From NCBI GenBank assembly GCA_016893485.2, contig JAFEKX020000001.1, positions 3,844,001 to 3,908,000 on the forward strand: DNA of 64,000 bases, read 5' to 3'. This document shows positions 56,249 through 64,000 of the stretch, piece after piece; position 1 is the stretch's first letter; every line of letters begins with the position of its first letter. Position numbers and translations under genes: made by a program. Source of the DNA: Streptomyces sp. P3 (GTDB lineage Bacteria; Actinomycetota; Actinomycetes; Streptomycetales; Streptomycetaceae). The notes beneath the pieces are model-generated. The model did not search any database, was not told the origin of the DNA, and worked only from the letters and a program-made list of their open reading frames with translations.

Positions 56249-58591
56249 CTACTTCGTCGAGGGACCCACCTGGACGCTCACCGTCGAGCCGTCGTGCGAC
56301 TGCTTGACGATCTTGATCCGGGTGTTGGTGTCAGTGATCTTGACACCGGCTGTCGGGTTCGACGTGTCGTAGTAGGTCGACCGGCCGTCGTCGAAGACGG
56401 GCACGCCGGGCTGCGACTTCACCTTGGTCGCGACGTCGGCGTTGTGCAGCGTCATCCCGTCCGTCCGGTCGAGGCTGAACGGCGAGTCGTAGGCCTGCAC
56501 GCGGTTGCGCATCAGCGTGCCGTCGGACCACTTCAGCTGCGCCGGGTGGGAGTCGATCGGGAGGATCAGACCCGTGCCGGGGTGCTCGCTGGTGTTGTCG
56601 TCCGCCTGCGAGGTGTCCCACTTCCAGATCAACAGGCCGTTCTGGTAGGCGTAGTGCTCCACCCAGTCCGGACGGGTCGTCGAGAAACCGAAGTTGTACG
56701 GGCCGACCTTCAACACCTTGTCGTACGACACGTATTGACGGTTCTCGGCGATGTAGTACTGCGGGTAGTCGGCCGTGAAGGACGCCCCGATGCGGGAGAA
56801 GCCGTCGGCGGTCCACGCCGGGTCCGCGGTCTCGGCGTTGTCGGAGAAGAGGGTCGCGCCGTCGGCGGTCACCGTGATCTCGTCGGCCGCGAAGCCCTTC
56901 TGGGCGACCCCGCTGTCCGTCTGGTAGCGGAAGCGGACGTCGATCTTCTGGCCCGCGTAGGCGTCCAGCGGGTACGTCAGCTTCTGGTACGCCGCCGCCG
57001 TGCCGGTGAGCGCCGGGTTGCCGCTGCCGTCACGCGGGATGGCGGAGCCGTCGGCCAGCTTGCCGTCGATCGGGGTCCAGCTCGTGCCGCCGTTCGTGGA
57101 CACCTCGGTGTAGAGGAAGTCGTAGTCGGCCTCGATGTCGTAGTAGCCGTCCAGGGTGAGGGCGGCGGACGACTTGCCCGTCAAGTCCACTGAACGGGAC
57201 AGGGTGTTGCTCAGGCTGTTGCCGCTGCCGCTCCACCACTGCGTGGCGCCCTGTGCCGGGGTGACGACGTCGGTGGTGACCGCCTTCTGCGGCAACTGCA
57301 CTACAAGCGCCTGGGGGTTCTTGGTGTTGTACTCCGCGACGCCCAGCGTGTGCTTGGACTTGGCGCCCGCCTTGGCGATGTCGTAGTCCAGCCAGCCCAG
57401 TTGGAGCTTGTCCCAGGCGTTCATGTCACCGGGCAGGTCGCCGATGGCCTCCTTGCCGGTGCCGAGCCAGGAGCCGGACGACATCAGCGTCCAGAAGCCG
57501 GTGGAGTTCTCGCCGCCCGCGGTGTCGTACTCGTCGGGCAGGCCGAGGTCGTGGCCGTACTCGTGGGCGTAGACGCCGAGTCCGCCGTTCTCCGGCTGGA
57601 TGGTGTAGTCGCCGACCCAGATGCCGGTGTCGCCGACCTGGGTGCCGCCGAGCTTGTTGGTGTCCGGTCCGGTGGAGCCGGCGTCGGTGCCGAAGGCGTA
57701 CCAGCGGTGGGCCCAGATCGCGTCCGCGCCCTGGGCGCCGCCGCCGGCGGACTCGTCCTCACCGGCGTGCACGATCTGGAAGTGGTCGATGTAGCCGTCG
57801 GGCTCGTTGAAGTTGCCGTCGCCGTCGTAGTCGTAGCGGTCCCACTGGTCGAACTGGGCCAGCTCGGTACGGATCTCGGCGGCCGTGTCGCCCGCGGCCT
57901 CGCGCTGGGCGACCCAGGCGTTGACGCCGTCCTGGACCGCGTACCAGGCGCCGGTGGAGGCGTTGTTGGAGCCGTAACGGGCCTCGTTGTAGGGGACCTT
58001 GACCCAGTCGGTGACCTCGCCGTCGACCGAGTAGCGGCCCGAGGACTGCTTCTCGTAGTACTTCTTGAGCGACTCGGTCTTCTTGCCGGTGCCGAAGTAC
58101 AGGTCCTGGAAGTGGGCCTGGTTGTAATCCGCCTGCCAGGCCGTGGAGTTGTCCTTCTTGCGGTCGGGCGCGGCTATCTGGTTGTGCAGCGGGCCGACGG
58201 TGCCGCCGTAGCGCGGGTCGACCTTGTCGCCGAACTCGACCAGGATCGTGAAGATCTTGTCGGTCTTCTCCCGGCTCAGCTCGACGTACTTGCTCCTGCC
58301 GCCCTTGCTCTTGAGCTGGACGACCTGCGAGCCGTTGCGGTCCTTGACCGACGCCTTGCCGGATATGACCTCGTTCAGGGCCTCTTGGCGCTGCGCGTCC
58401 TGCGTCTTGCTCAGCGGGCCGTCGAGGTCGTGCTCCTTCTGTGCGACCGGTGCCGGGTCGTGCCGGTCCACAGTGGCGGGCTTGGCCGAGGTGTTGGCCT
58501 CCGCCACGGCGAACGTCGAGAACGTGGCGGTGGCCGCCGCGAGGGCCACGCCCACCGCGGCCGCTCTGAACGTCCAGGGTCTGCTGGTCAC
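56249..58591 (-). CDS. Secreted M6-family metalloprotease (immune inhibitor A-like)
   Basis: Intact, about 780 residues from GTG 58591, with GGGAGG seven bases upstream. Signal peptide RAAAVGVALAAATATFSTFA followed by VAEANT. A propeptide leads to the peptidase with the zinc motif HEYGHDLGLPDEYD and the conserved WTLMSSGSWLG (Met-turn). C-terminal beta domains (WWSGSGNSLSNTLSRSVDLT, YDFLYTEVSTNGGTSWTPID) resemble those of InhA proteases. Secreted protease acting on extracellular proteins. An inverted repeat lies about 80 bp upstream. Confidence 0.93.
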   Translation of the reverse strand: MTSRPWTFRAAAVGVALAAATATFSTFAVAEANTSAKPATVDRHDPAPVAQKEHDLDGPLSKTQDAQRQEALNEVISGKASVKDRNGSQVVQLKSKGGRSKYVELSREKTDKIFTILVEFGDKVDPRYGGTVGPLHNQIAAPDRKKDNSTAWQADYNQAHFQDLYFGTGKKTESLKKYYEKQSSGRYSVDGEVTDWVKVPYNEARYGSNNASTGAWYAVQDGVNAWVAQREAAGDTAAEIRTELAQFDQWDRYDYDGDGNFNEPDGYIDHFQIVHAGEDESAGGGAQGADAIWAHRWYAFGTDAGSTGPDTNKLGGTQVGDTGIWVGDYTIQPENGGLGVYAHEYGHDLGLPDEYDTAGGENSTGFWTLMSSGSWLGTGKEAIGDLPGDMNAWDKLQLGWLDYDIAKAGAKSKHTLGVAEYNTKNPQALVVQLPQKAVTTDVVTPAQGATQWWSGSGNSLSNTLSRSVDLTGKSSAALTLDGYYDIEADYDFLYTEVSTNGGTSWTPIDGKLADGSAIPRDGSGNPALTGTAAAYQKLTYPLDAYAGQKIDVRFRYQTDSGVAQKGFAADEITVTADGATLFSDNAETADPAWTADGFSRIGASFTADYPQYYIAENRQYVSYDKVLKVGPYNFGFSTTRPDWVEHYAYQNGLLIWKWDTSQADDNTSEHPGTGLILPIDSHPAQLKWSDGTLMRNRVQAYDSPFSLDRTDGMTLHNADVATKVKSQPGVPVFDDGRSTYYDTSNPTAGVKITDTNTRIKIVKQSHDGSTVSVQVGPSTK

Positions 58592-59021
58592 TTGAGGTCC
58601 TCCCCTGCGCACCCGACCGCGCGGAAGGGGGTCCTGGAAGTCATGGAAGGTCCGCGCGCGGTGTACGCGTGATAGTCAAGTGCCGTTATTTGACTAGAGG
58701 TTTACGAGAAAAGACAGACCTTGACTTGAGCAGGACAAGTGCACTATGCGAAGCCGGGGTCCGCTTTACGGACACGCACAGCCGACTCGGGTCTCGCTCA
58801 ACGGGCGCGTACATCCGTCCACTTGGTGGACGGTATGACTCCGTGCGCCCCCATGCACCGGAGCTGTGTGTTAGGTCATGCTTACTGCACGTTCCACTCG
58901 GGCATGCAGGCGAATAGAGTCGACTGGCGGAACGTCCGGAACCGGCGGAAAACCAGGCCGACATCGTAGTCGCACCCCCTTTCACAGCTCCCCTCCATTC
59001 CCTAACGAGGACTCGATTGCC
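58592..59021. promoter_or_regulatory. 430-bp intergenic region with an inverted repeat upstream of the M6 protease
   Basis: TAGTCAA (58673-58679) and TTGACTA (58690-58696) are perfect arms around a 10-base spacer, in an AT-richer patch. On the minus strand the proximal arm gives TTGACT, a possible -35 element for the protease gene. The remaining sequence to 59021 has no supported gene. Confidence 0.45.
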
Positions 59022-59340
59022 ATGCCTCGTCCGACTGCCGCACAGCTCGCCTACGGTTCATGCACCGTGATCTTCTCGACGCTCGCCATGCTGCTGCTGT
59101 CACAGACGAACTCGGGTCTGGGGATCGCGGTCATCGCATGCGCGGCGCTCGCCCTCGGACTGCTCGTCTCCCTGACGGTGGCGCAGCCGAGGACCAGGGC
59201 CGCGGTGGCGGCCCAGGCCGCCGGGCGGACCGCGACACCCCCTCCGTGCCCCAGCCCCGGGTCCCGGTGTCGGTACGGCGGGAGACCGTCTCCGCCGCCG
59301 TCTCCGCCGCGGAGCCGGTACGGGAGCGGAGCACTCCTAG
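59022..59340 (+). CDS. Small hypothetical membrane protein, frameshifted
   Basis: From ATG 59022: MPRPTAAQLAYGSCTVIFST with TM segments SCTVIFSTLAMLLLS and LGIAVIACAALALGLLVSLT. The rest is Ala/Pro/Arg rich (VAQPRTRAAVAAQAAGRTAT, then in a shifted frame PRVPVSVRRETVSAAVSAAE). At least one break near 59240. A TAG at 59338-59340, just before a terminator, is the likely end (EHS-stop). Function unknown. Confidence 0.55.
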
Positions 59341-59375
59341 ACCAAGCCCAGGGCCAGGTGCCGCCACTGGCCACG

Positions 59376-59415
59376 CGAATCGGCGGGTCCGCAGAGACAC
59401 GGACCCGCCGATTCG
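59376..59415. terminator. Perfect 16-bp hairpin
   Basis: CGAATCGGCGGGTCCG and CGGACCCGCCGATTCG, loop CAGAGACA. It sits between the convergent small membrane protein gene and the RDD gene and can terminate both. Confidence 0.9.
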
Positions 59416-59449
59416 CTGTGCGCACACCGGAGTTGCGCCGCCGCTCACG

Positions 59450-60088
59450 TCACCGCGTGCTGACCACCACGGTCTTGGCCGCCTTGTCGTGCAGCCCCTG
59501 CTTGTACGGCTTGTCGAAGAAGCTCCAGCCGCCGCAGATCGCCGTCCAGATGCAGGCGCAGCAGAACGCGAACGGGATCCACAGCACCGCCGCCCGGATC
59601 AGGTTGGTCTGCACGGAGGGCGTCGAGCCGTTGTCGAGGTTGGCCACCCGCAGACCCAGCCACTTCTTGCCGAGCGTCTGCCCTGACTTGGCCATCATCA
59701 CGGTGTCGTAGCCGATGTAGAGCACGGCCGCGGTGAGCGACTGCCCGAGGGACTTGGCGTAGGACACGTGGTCGGAGTTGACGTCGTACTCGTGCACTCC
59801 GAAGGCCCACGTCAGCAGCCATACGACGATCCCGACGAGGATCAGGTCGATGATCCGGGCGAGGGTGCGCCGGCCGCTCTCGGCGAGCGGGGGCATGCCG
59901 GCGAGCGGGTCGGTGGGGTAGGAGCCGCCGCCGTAGGGGTCACCGCCACCGCCGCCGTACGGAGGGGGCTGGTTCCCGTAGGACTGGTCGTACGGTGAGC
60001 CCGATCCCTGGCCAGGAGGGGGCTGCTTCCTGAACGGGTCGTCTTCCGGCGGCTGCTGGCCGGAGCCCGGAGGCGGTTCGGTGCTCAT
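59450..60088 (-). CDS. RDD-family membrane protein
   Basis: Intact 212-residue protein. A Pro/Gly/Gln-rich cytoplasmic head (PPYGGGGGDPYGGGSYPTDP) leads into the RDD domain: RRTLARIIDLILVGIVVWLL (Arg-Asp), TVMMAKSGQTLGKKWLGLRV and IRAAVLWIPFAFCCACIWTA, ending FFDKPYKQGLHDKAAKTVVV. Three TM helices. RDD proteins may be transport-related. Tandem with a longer RDD gene in the same orientation. Confidence 0.88.
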   Translation of the reverse strand: MSTEPPPGSGQQPPEDDPFRKQPPPGQGSGSPYDQSYGNQPPPYGGGGGDPYGGGSYPTDPLAGMPPLAESGRRTLARIIDLILVGIVVWLLTWAFGVHEYDVNSDHVSYAKSLGQSLTAAVLYIGYDTVMMAKSGQTLGKKWLGLRVANLDNGSTPSVQTNLIRAAVLWIPFAFCCACIWTAICGGWSFFDKPYKQGLHDKAAKTVVVSTR

Positions 60089-60177
60089 GGCCCGAGTCGA
60101 CCGCGAACCGTCCGGCTCCGCATCCGGCGAGCGGCCGTCCGGGGTACGGAATCAGGTACCCCGGACGCTGTAGGCCC

Positions 60178-61659
60178 CTATGCCGCTACGAACGTACGTG
60201 CGGCCTTGTCGTGCCAGCACTGACGCCAGGGCCGGTCGAACAGGCACCAGGCGACGCCGACGACGCCGATGCCGAGCAGCCCCGTGACGCTGTACACCAG
60301 CCAGCGGCGCAGCGCCCCGCCGAAGCCGGGCGGCCGGTGGCTCTCGATGCCGCGCACCTCGATCCCGCACAGCTTCTTGCCGAGGGTGCGGCCCCCTGGC
60401 GGTGGGCAGCGCTTCGTAGAGGACGCCGAAGAGGAGGAGCACGGCGAGGACGATGCCCAGGTAGAGGGCGGTGGTGCCGTCCAGCAGCCACACGGTCTCG
60501 GTCCGGCCGGAGAGCTTGGCCGCGTCGATCTTCCCGTCGATGTGGTCGGCGGCCTTGGTCCCCAGCGGTACGGCGGCGGCCGCGGTGACCGCGCCGAGCA
60601 CGACGGTGTCGATCAGCCGGGCGACCAGCCGCCTGCCGAGCCCCGCGGGCCGCGCCGCCGACTGCCGCCGGGCCGCCGCCTGGAACACGTCCTCCACGGG
60701 CGGCTTCCAGGGCGTCACGGGCCCGTCCTCGTCCCCCGCCAGCCGGTGCACCTGCTGCGCCCAGGACGGCTGCCCGCCGCCGACACCAGGGGCCATCGGA
60801 GTCGCTACGGCGGCCCCCTGCGGCTGCGCGGGACCGGCCTGCTGCGGGACGCCGGGGGCGGACTGCTGGGGTCCGAGAGGGCCGTGGGAGCGGCGGAGGC
60901 GGGTGCCCCTGTGCCGGTGCCCGCCTGGCCCGCCTGGGCCTGGGCGGCGCGTGCGGCGGCGGCCTTTCCGGCGCCGAAGCCGGGGCCGGAAGGATCGCTG
61001 GAGGGGCGTTCCCAGGAACCGGTTCGGGCGGACCGAAGCCCCCGGCGGCGGGTTCGCCGCTCACGGACGCTGCGCGGCGAAACCCCCTGCCCCCGCGCCC
61101 TGTTGAGGCATGCGCGGGGTCGGGCGGCGGAACGTGGTCGTGCCCTCGTCGGCGACCGGGGCGAGCTGTCCGCGCTCCCGGCGGCCGGGCGGCGGAACAC
61201 GAAGGTGCCGGGGTTGGGCGGCTCCTGCGGGGAGTTCGGCGCCGGGCCGTCCTGGCCGGGGGCATGGGCCGGGGTGTCCGCGGGGACTCTCGGGTCCGCG
61301 CCCGTTCTCGGGTCCGGGGCGCCCCAGGAGATACGGCGGTCCTGGTCGGCGCTGAAGCCGGACTGGTGGGCGCGGTCCGCGCCCCAGGCCGCCGCCGGTT
61401 CGGGGCGGCTGCCGTGCTGGGCGTCCGCCGGGTTGACGGGCGCCGGGTCCTCGTCGAAGAAGTGCGGGCCTGTCTCCTCGACGGACTGGCCCGGGGCGCC
61501 CGGCGCGGCGAGCGGCCGTCCGTCCGACGGCGCCGGACGGCTGGTGCCGGGCACCCAGGCCGCGCCGTTCCAGTACCGGACATATCCAGGAATGGACGGG
61601 TCCGGGTAGTACCCCTCGCGGGGCCTGTCGTCACCGGGTGCCGGGGTTGGGGCGCTCAT
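60178..61659 (-). CDS. RDD-family membrane protein with N-terminal DUF2510, several frameshifts
   Basis: From ATG 61659. The DUF2510 Trp/Tyr motif is REGYYPDPSIPGYVRYWNGA and AWVPG. A long, disordered Pro/Ala/Gln-rich linker of about 250 residues carries frame breaks (about 61180, 60930-61090). The RDD domain is LGRRLVARLIDTVVLGAVTA, TTALYLGIVLAVLLLFGVLY, then, past a break near 60395, GRTLGKKLCGIEVRG and WCLFDRPWRQCWHDKAARTF to TAG 60178. Upstream neighbour of the other RDD gene in the transcription direction. Confidence 0.82.
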
Positions 61660-61923
61660 GTCCGTCGTCCCGTATCTGCTCGGAGGTCAAATGAGGGTGT
61701 CCACATCTATCAGACCCGCACGACCACCACTGCCCGTCCCGCCGGACCCACCCCGATCCGGGCAAGCTCGTGCACGGAGTCCACACGCCTCGAAGCCCCG
61801 CGAAGCCTTCGTGACCCGACGCGCAAAAAAGATTCCCGAAGTCGCGTAATGCTCGCGCCCGCACGCCCTCTCCACTCGTACGGACCCACCACGGGGCCCG
61901 GTCAGCGAGAGGAGACACACGCC

Positions 61924-62396
61924 ATGCACACAGTCGTGGAGCGGGAGTTGGAGCTCAAACTCATCCTGTCCCCGGAGCGGAGCATTCCGGTCCCGGCCCG
62001 GCTCAGCTACCGCACCGATGATCCCCTACGCCGTCCACATCGCCTTCCACATCACCTCCGAGCAGCCCGTGAACTGGACGTTCGCCCGCGAACTCCTCGT
62101 CGAGGGCGTGTTCCGGCCGTGCGGGCACGGGGACGTGCGGGTGTGGCCGACGAAGGTGGAGGGGCGCAGTGTCGTCCTGATGGCGCTGAGTTCACCCGAC
62201 GGGGACGCCCTCCTGGAAGCCCCGGCCGCCCAGGTGTCGGCGTGGCTGGAGCGCACCCTCCGGGTGGTCCCCGGGCTCTGAGGCGGAGCAGCTCGGCATC
62301 GACGACGGCCTGGCCGAGCTGCTCGCCCCGACCCCGGCCGACGATCTGTGGCTGCGCGACCCGTGGCCGTCGGACGAGTCGAAGGACGGGGAGTGA
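61924..62396 (+). CDS. ssgG: SsgA-like sporulation/cell-division protein (probably SsgG), two frameshifts
   Basis: From ATG 61924, with GAGAGGAGA upstream. SALP features: MHTVVERELELKLILSPERS, PVPARLSYRTDD, YAVHIAFHITSEQPVNWTFA, RELLVEGVFRPCGHGDVRVW and SSPDGDALLEAPAAQVSAWL. An extra C near 62025 and a missing base near 62275 break the frame. The tail is EAEQLGIDDGLAELLAPTPA. Such proteins are confined to sporulating actinomycetes and control septum site or spore-wall steps. The gene order downstream of the nag-cys-M6-RDD block is that of ssgG in S. coelicolor; the symbol depends on this. Confidence 0.78.
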
Positions 62397-62412
62397 GCCG
62401 TAGGGAGGAGCG

Positions 62413-63813
62413 TCAGAACAGCTTGCCCGGGTTGAGGAGGCCCAGCGGGTCGAAGGCCGTCTTGACCGCCCGCTGCATCTCCACGCCCACCGGGCCGAGT
62501 TCGCGGGCCAGCCACTCCTTCTTCAGGACGCCGACGCCGTGTTCGCCGGTGATGGTGCCGCCGAGTTCCAGGCCGAGCGCCATGATCTCGTCGAAGGACT
62601 CACGGGCGCGCCGGGACTCGTCGGCGTCCTGCGCGTCGAAGCAGACGGTGGGATGTGTGTTGCCGTCGCCCGCGTGCGCGCAGACGCCGATGGTCAGCCC
62701 GTACTTCGCGCCGATCCGCTCCACCCCTTCGAGCATCTCGCCGAGCCGCGACCGGGGCACGCACACGTCGTCGATCATCGTCGTGCCCTTGACCGCCTCC
62801 AGCGCCGTGAGCGACAACCGGCGTGCCTGGAGCAGCAGTTCGGACTCGGCGGCGTCCTCGGCGGGCACCACCTGGGTGGCTCCGGCCGCCTCGCAGAGCG
62901 CTCCTACGGCGGCCAGGTCGGCGGCCGGGTCCGCCGTGTCGAAGGCCGCGAGCAGCAGCGCCTCGGTCGTCTCGGGCAGCCCCATGTGGGCGAGGTCGTT
63001 GACGGCCTTGACGGTCGTACGGTCCATCAGTTCGAGGAGGGACGGCACGTGCCCGCCCGCCATGATCCGGCACACGGCGTCGCACGCGGCCGTGGCGGAG
63101 GCGAACTCGGCGGCCAGGACGAGCTGTTGGGGCGGCTGCGGCTTCAGCGCGAGGACCGCCTTCACGACGATCCCGAGCGAGCCCTCCGACCCGACGAACA
63201 GCCGGGTCAGGTCGTACCCGGCGACTCCCTTCGCCGTCCGCCGGCCGGTGCTCATCAGCCGCCCGTCGGCGAGGACGACGTCCAGGCCGAGGACGTACTC
63301 GGCCGTCACCCCGTACTTCACGCAGCACAGCCCGCCGGACGCGGTGCCGATGTTGCCGCCGATCGTGCACGTCTCCCAGCTGGAGGGGTCCGGCGGGTAG
63401 TAGAGGCCGTGTTCGTTGACCGCGCGGGAGAGCGCCGCGTTGACGACGCCCGGCTCGACGACCGCGATGCGGTCGACCGGGCTGATCTCCAGGATGCGGT
63501 CCATCCTGACGAGGGACAGCACGATGCAGCCCTCGGAGGCGTTGGCCGCGCCCGACAGGCCGGTGCGGGCGCCCTGCGGGACGACCGGGAGGCGCAGTTC
63601 GGTGGCGACCCGCATGACGTGCTGGACCTGCTCGACCGTGCGCGGCAGCACCACCACCGCGGGGGTGCCGGACGGGCAGAAGCTCGCCATGTCGTTGGCG
63701 TACGAGACCGTGACGTCCGGATCGGTCAGGACCGCCTCGGCGGGCAGCCCGGCCAGCAGCCGGTCGAGAAGGGTTCCGGTGTCCTGGTCGCGAGGCGCTT
63801 CGATACGGCTCAT
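62413..63813 (-). CDS. FAD-linked glycolate/D-lactate dehydrogenase (GlcD-type)
   Basis: Intact, about 466 residues from ATG 63813 (ATG 63819 also possible). The PCMH FAD-binding domain has VVVLPRTVEQVQHVMRVATE, VVPQGARTGLSGAANASEGC and YPPDPSSWETCTIGGNIGTA. The C-terminal cap has VCAHAGDGNTHPTVCFD and GGTITGEHGVGVLKKEWLAR with conserved His residues. It oxidises a 2-hydroxy acid (glycolate or D-lactate) with FAD. No GlcE/GlcF subunits adjoin. Convergent with ssgG. Confidence 0.9.
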   Translation of the reverse strand: MSRIEAPRDQDTGTLLDRLLAGLPAEAVLTDPDVTVSYANDMASFCPSGTPAVVVLPRTVEQVQHVMRVATELRLPVVPQGARTGLSGAANASEGCIVLSLVRMDRILEISPVDRIAVVEPGVVNAALSRAVNEHGLYYPPDPSSWETCTIGGNIGTASGGLCCVKYGVTAEYVLGLDVVLADGRLMSTGRRTAKGVAGYDLTRLFVGSEGSLGIVVKAVLALKPQPPQQLVLAAEFASATAACDAVCRIMAGGHVPSLLELMDRTTVKAVNDLAHMGLPETTEALLLAAFDTADPAADLAAVGALCEAAGATQVVPAEDAAESELLLQARRLSLTALEAVKGTTMIDDVCVPRSRLGEMLEGVERIGAKYGLTIGVCAHAGDGNTHPTVCFDAQDADESRRARESFDEIMALGLELGGTITGEHGVGVLKKEWLARELGPVGVEMQRAVKTAFDPLGLLNPGKLF

Positions 63814-63911
63814 GATCACAGCGTCGCACTCGCGGCCATCGGTGTGAACCCCGTCCGCGCGCGGCTTTGGGTGCCGGGATGTGGTCGTCGTACTGACGCA
63901 GAGTGAGCGCC

Positions 63912-64000
63912 ATGGAGAACGAACAGCGGAGTCCGGGTACGTCCCTGGTGGCGGAACCGCGGCAGCGCCGCTCCCCGTTCTGCGGCGGGTGCTGATCGGC
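63912..64000 (+). CDS. Start of an unidentified gene, cut by the window edge
   Basis: ATG 63912 opens MENEQRSPGTSLVAEPR; after a frame break near 63960 it would continue AALPVLRRVLIG, resembling the cytoplasmic head and first TM of a membrane protein. It is divergent from the GlcD-type gene. Too short to identify. Confidence 0.4.

Noticed and set aside
57350..58672. 440-codon plus-strand frame over the M6 protease
   Set aside because: Valine/leucine-rich shadow of a full, motif-bearing protease gene.
1..64000. CRISPR arrays
   Set aside because: No series of equal direct repeats with unique spacers of 25-40 bp was seen, and no cas genes.

Overview
This window is chromosomal DNA from a Streptomyces. 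The evidence is very high GC with G/C at third codon positions, a SsgA-like sporulation protein, paired PTS GlcNAc permeases with DasR (dre) operators, HTH/DUF5753-DUF397 regulator pairs, a class E sortase, and DUF397, DUF445, DUF1707, DUF2017, DUF3618 and DUF6412 family proteins. A large part of it is syntenic, from general knowledge, with the S. coelicolor nagF-nagE1-nagE2 to ssgG segment and, more loosely, with the M. tuberculosis pncB1-clpS-aosR-mec-cysO-cysM-Rv1339-rph-rdgB segment.

The sequence carries many single-base indels in G or C runs. More than half of the recognisable genes are broken into two or more frames, usually by one missing base. Most of these are probably sequencing errors, so I give full reconstructed spans and say where the frame breaks.

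Layout. 0-2.5 kb: an aminophosphonate catabolism cluster on the minus strand (HAD hydrolase, FAD oxidoreductase, GntR regulator). 2.6-3.4 kb: a secreted protein with an LAxTG sorting signal. 3.6-6.9 kb: a ROK regulator divergent from a Gfo/Idh/MocA oxidoreductase with a palindromic operator between. 7-16.3 kb: metabolic and envelope genes (F420 oxidoreductase, FAH hydrolase, small YidC, HxlR regulator and its exporter, class E sortase, GH30 glycosidase, MFS remnant, SEC-C protein). 16.4-22.6 kb: a lower-GC accessory island with a probable type IV restriction enzyme (SRA-HNH), divergent from a PLD-helicase-DUF3427 protein, followed by an HATPase/HTH/DUF397 regulatory set. 22.6-38.2 kb: nitroreductase, secreted proteins, transporters, DUF445, SGNH hydrolase, a three-gene ABC exporter, a bifunctional PBP, and a guanidinium exporter preceded by a guanidine-III riboswitch. 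38.4-41.5 kb: GroES-like protein, DUF3618, peroxiredoxin, two tandem HNH proteins and tRNA-Leu(UAG). 41.5-55.5 kb: the conserved core block, namely rdgB, rph, the GlcNAc PTS, an MBL phosphodiesterase, a MazF-like protein, cysM-cysO with a cysteine leader peptide, mec, an amino acid permease, aosR/DUF2017, clpS, pncB and pncA. 55.5-64 kb: intergenic inverted repeats, an M6 metalloprotease, two RDD proteins, an SsgA-like protein (probably ssgG) and a GlcD-type dehydrogenase.

How the genes work together: NagF/NagE1/NagE2 import GlcNAc under DasR control. Mec, CysO and CysM form the thiocarboxylate route to cysteine, with AosR as the likely redox regulator and a Cys-rich leader peptide as likely attenuator. 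PncA and PncB recycle nicotinamide to NaMN. Sortase E may anchor the LARTG protein. The SRA-HNH and PLD-helicase pair is the best candidate for a defence system.
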